From assembly GCA_041917055.1 (NCBI GenBank), contig JAYRYJ010000034.1, forward strand, positions 1-5,093: a stretch of DNA of 5,093 nt. Direction: 5' to 3'. The position numbers and the translations under genes were made by a program. Positions 4,387 to 5,093 of this stretch are shown one piece after another. Each line of letters begins with the position of its first letter. The first letter of the stretch is position 1. The notes beneath the pieces were generated by a model that was not told the DNA's origin, did no database searches, and saw only the letters and a list, made by a program, of their open reading frames with translations. The DNA comes from Pseudaquidulcibacter sp041917055 (GTDB taxonomy: Bacteria > Pseudomonadota > Alphaproteobacteria > Caulobacterales > Aquidulcibacteraceae).

Positions 4387-5093
4387 ATGGAAACTAAAAA
4401 TTATCAACACGAAAAAGACCGTCCGTGGATTTTCCGCACCTATGCCGGACATTCGACCGCCAAAAAATCTAATGAATTATATCGTGCAAATTTGGCAGCG
4501 GGGCAAACCGGACTTTCGGTCGCGTTTGATTTGCCGACCCAAACTGCCCTTGATTCAGACCATGTTTTGTCAAAAGGTGAAGTCGGCAAAGTTGGTGTTC
4601 CGGTCTGTCATATTGGCGATATGCGCACCTTGTTTGATGGCATTGATTTGGGCGTGATGAATACATCCATGACCATTAATGCCCCTGCAGTTTGGCTTAT
4701 GGCGCTTTATGTCGCTTTGGCGGATGAAACCAATGTGCCGCGTTCGGCATTGCAAGGCACAACACAAAACGATATTATCAAGGAATATTTATCGCGCGGA
4801 ACTTATGTTTTCCCACCTGCACCAAGTTTGAAACTGACAATTGATGCGATTGAATGGTGTTTTAAGAATAGCCCTAAATTCAATGCCATGAATGTTTGTT
4901 CTTACCATTTGCAAGAAGCGGGTGCGACTCCGGAACAAGAATTGGCCTTTGCGCTATCAACCGCAATCACAATTCTTGATGAAATCAAAAATCGTGGCGC
5001 GATATCGACGGGTGAATTTCCAAAAATCGTGCGTCGAATTTCATTTTTCGTGAATGCAGGCATGCGATTTATTACCGAAACCTGCAAAATGCG
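4387..5093 (+). CDS. ecm: Ethylmalonyl-CoA mutase, N-terminal 235 codons (cut by window edge)
   Basis: Adenosylcobalamin-dependent mutase converting (2R)-ethylmalonyl-CoA to methylsuccinyl-CoA, the step after Ccr and the epimerase. The frame is open from ATG 4387, with AAGGG (4375-4379) seven bases upstream, to the last base, so it has no stop here. The product is the catalytic barrel of the methylmalonyl-CoA mutase family: RPWIFRTYAGHSTA (12-25), GLSVAFDLPTQ (42-52), NTSMTINA (92-99), GTTQNDIIKEYLSRGTYVFPP (124-144, given as two joined motifs GTTQNDIIKEY and LSRGTYVFPP), SYHLQEAGA (172-180) and RISFFVNAGMRF (217-228). R12, Y19, R137 and H174 align with R82, Y89, R207 and H244 of Propionibacterium methylmalonyl-CoA mutase. 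YAGHS and AFDLPTQ, rather than YAGFS and AFDLATH, favour ethylmalonyl- over methylmalonyl-CoA mutase, and the divergent ccr supports it. The gene is also called meaA in Methylobacterium. The C-terminal B12-binding domain should lie beyond the window. Confidence 0.94.
   Translation, partial: METKNYQHEKDRPWIFRTYAGHSTAKKSNELYRANLAAGQTGLSVAFDLPTQTALDSDHVLSKGEVGKVGVPVCHIGDMRTLFDGIDLGVMNTSMTINAPAVWLMALYVALADETNVPRSALQGTTQNDIIKEYLSRGTYVFPPAPSLKLTIDAIEWCFKNSPKFNAMNVCSYHLQEAGATPEQELAFALSTAITILDEIKNRGAISTGEFPKIVRRISFFVNAGMRFITETCKM

Noticed and set aside
4442..5087. Frames overlapping ecm on both strands
   Set aside because: The uninterrupted frame from 4387 to the window end encodes a clear mutase; the others are out-of-frame or antisense and lack motifs.
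1..5093. tRNA or rRNA genes
   Set aside because: No cloverleaf with a GTTCRA-type T arm and no rRNA core sequence was seen on either strand.

Overview
The window looks like part of an alphaproteobacterial chromosome of moderate-to-low GC (mid-40s percent by eye, not computed). Two things point there: a CckA-type hybrid histidine kinase, which heads the CckA-ChpT-CtrA cell-cycle phosphorelay, and a divergent pair of ethylmalonyl-CoA pathway genes, ccr and ecm. I cannot name the genus.

Layout. Positions 1-1340 (+) hold the 3' part of cckA, whose start lies outside the window. Positions 1341-1734 contain two TTTGCAAA palindromes, a tandem decamer, a possible 33-codon small gene (1595-1696) and a hairpin with flanking A and T runs. 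Positions 1735-2846 form an accessory island between cckA and ccr. It has a 93-bp chain of small hairpins, a remnant of the 5' end of a DUF559 gene, two almost identical 187-bp repeats in tandem (A and B, one mismatch), an intact minus-strand DUF559 gene (predicted PD-(D/E)XK / Vsr-like nuclease, 126 aa) and a third 187-bp repeat (C). Positions 2852-4189 (-) are ccr, crotonyl-CoA carboxylase/reductase. Positions 4190-4386 are a divergent control region with a 21-bp-spaced direct repeat. Positions 4387-5093 (+) are the first 235 codons of ecm, ethylmalonyl-CoA mutase, which runs off the right edge.

How the genes work together. Ccr makes (2S)-ethylmalonyl-CoA from crotonyl-CoA, CO2 and NADPH. 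After epimerisation, Ecm rearranges it to methylsuccinyl-CoA. The two genes share a 197-bp intergenic region, so joint control is likely. The pathway allows growth on acetate and other C2 or acetyl-CoA-yielding substrates without isocitrate lyase. cckA is not functionally tied to them as far as the sequence shows.

The most unusual part is the island. Each 187-bp repeat is a string of eight short hairpins whose two ends are imperfect inverted copies of each other. Where the ends differ, the hairpin stems keep pairing (CCCGC/GCGGG at one end, GGCGC/GCGCC at the other). Many differences between copies fall in hairpin loops. A DUF559 gene lies between direct copies B and C, a copy lies directly upstream of its start codon, and a decayed leader of a second DUF559 gene sits beside copy A. 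This suggests, but does not prove, a small mobile unit made of a DUF559 nuclease and a structured repeat.
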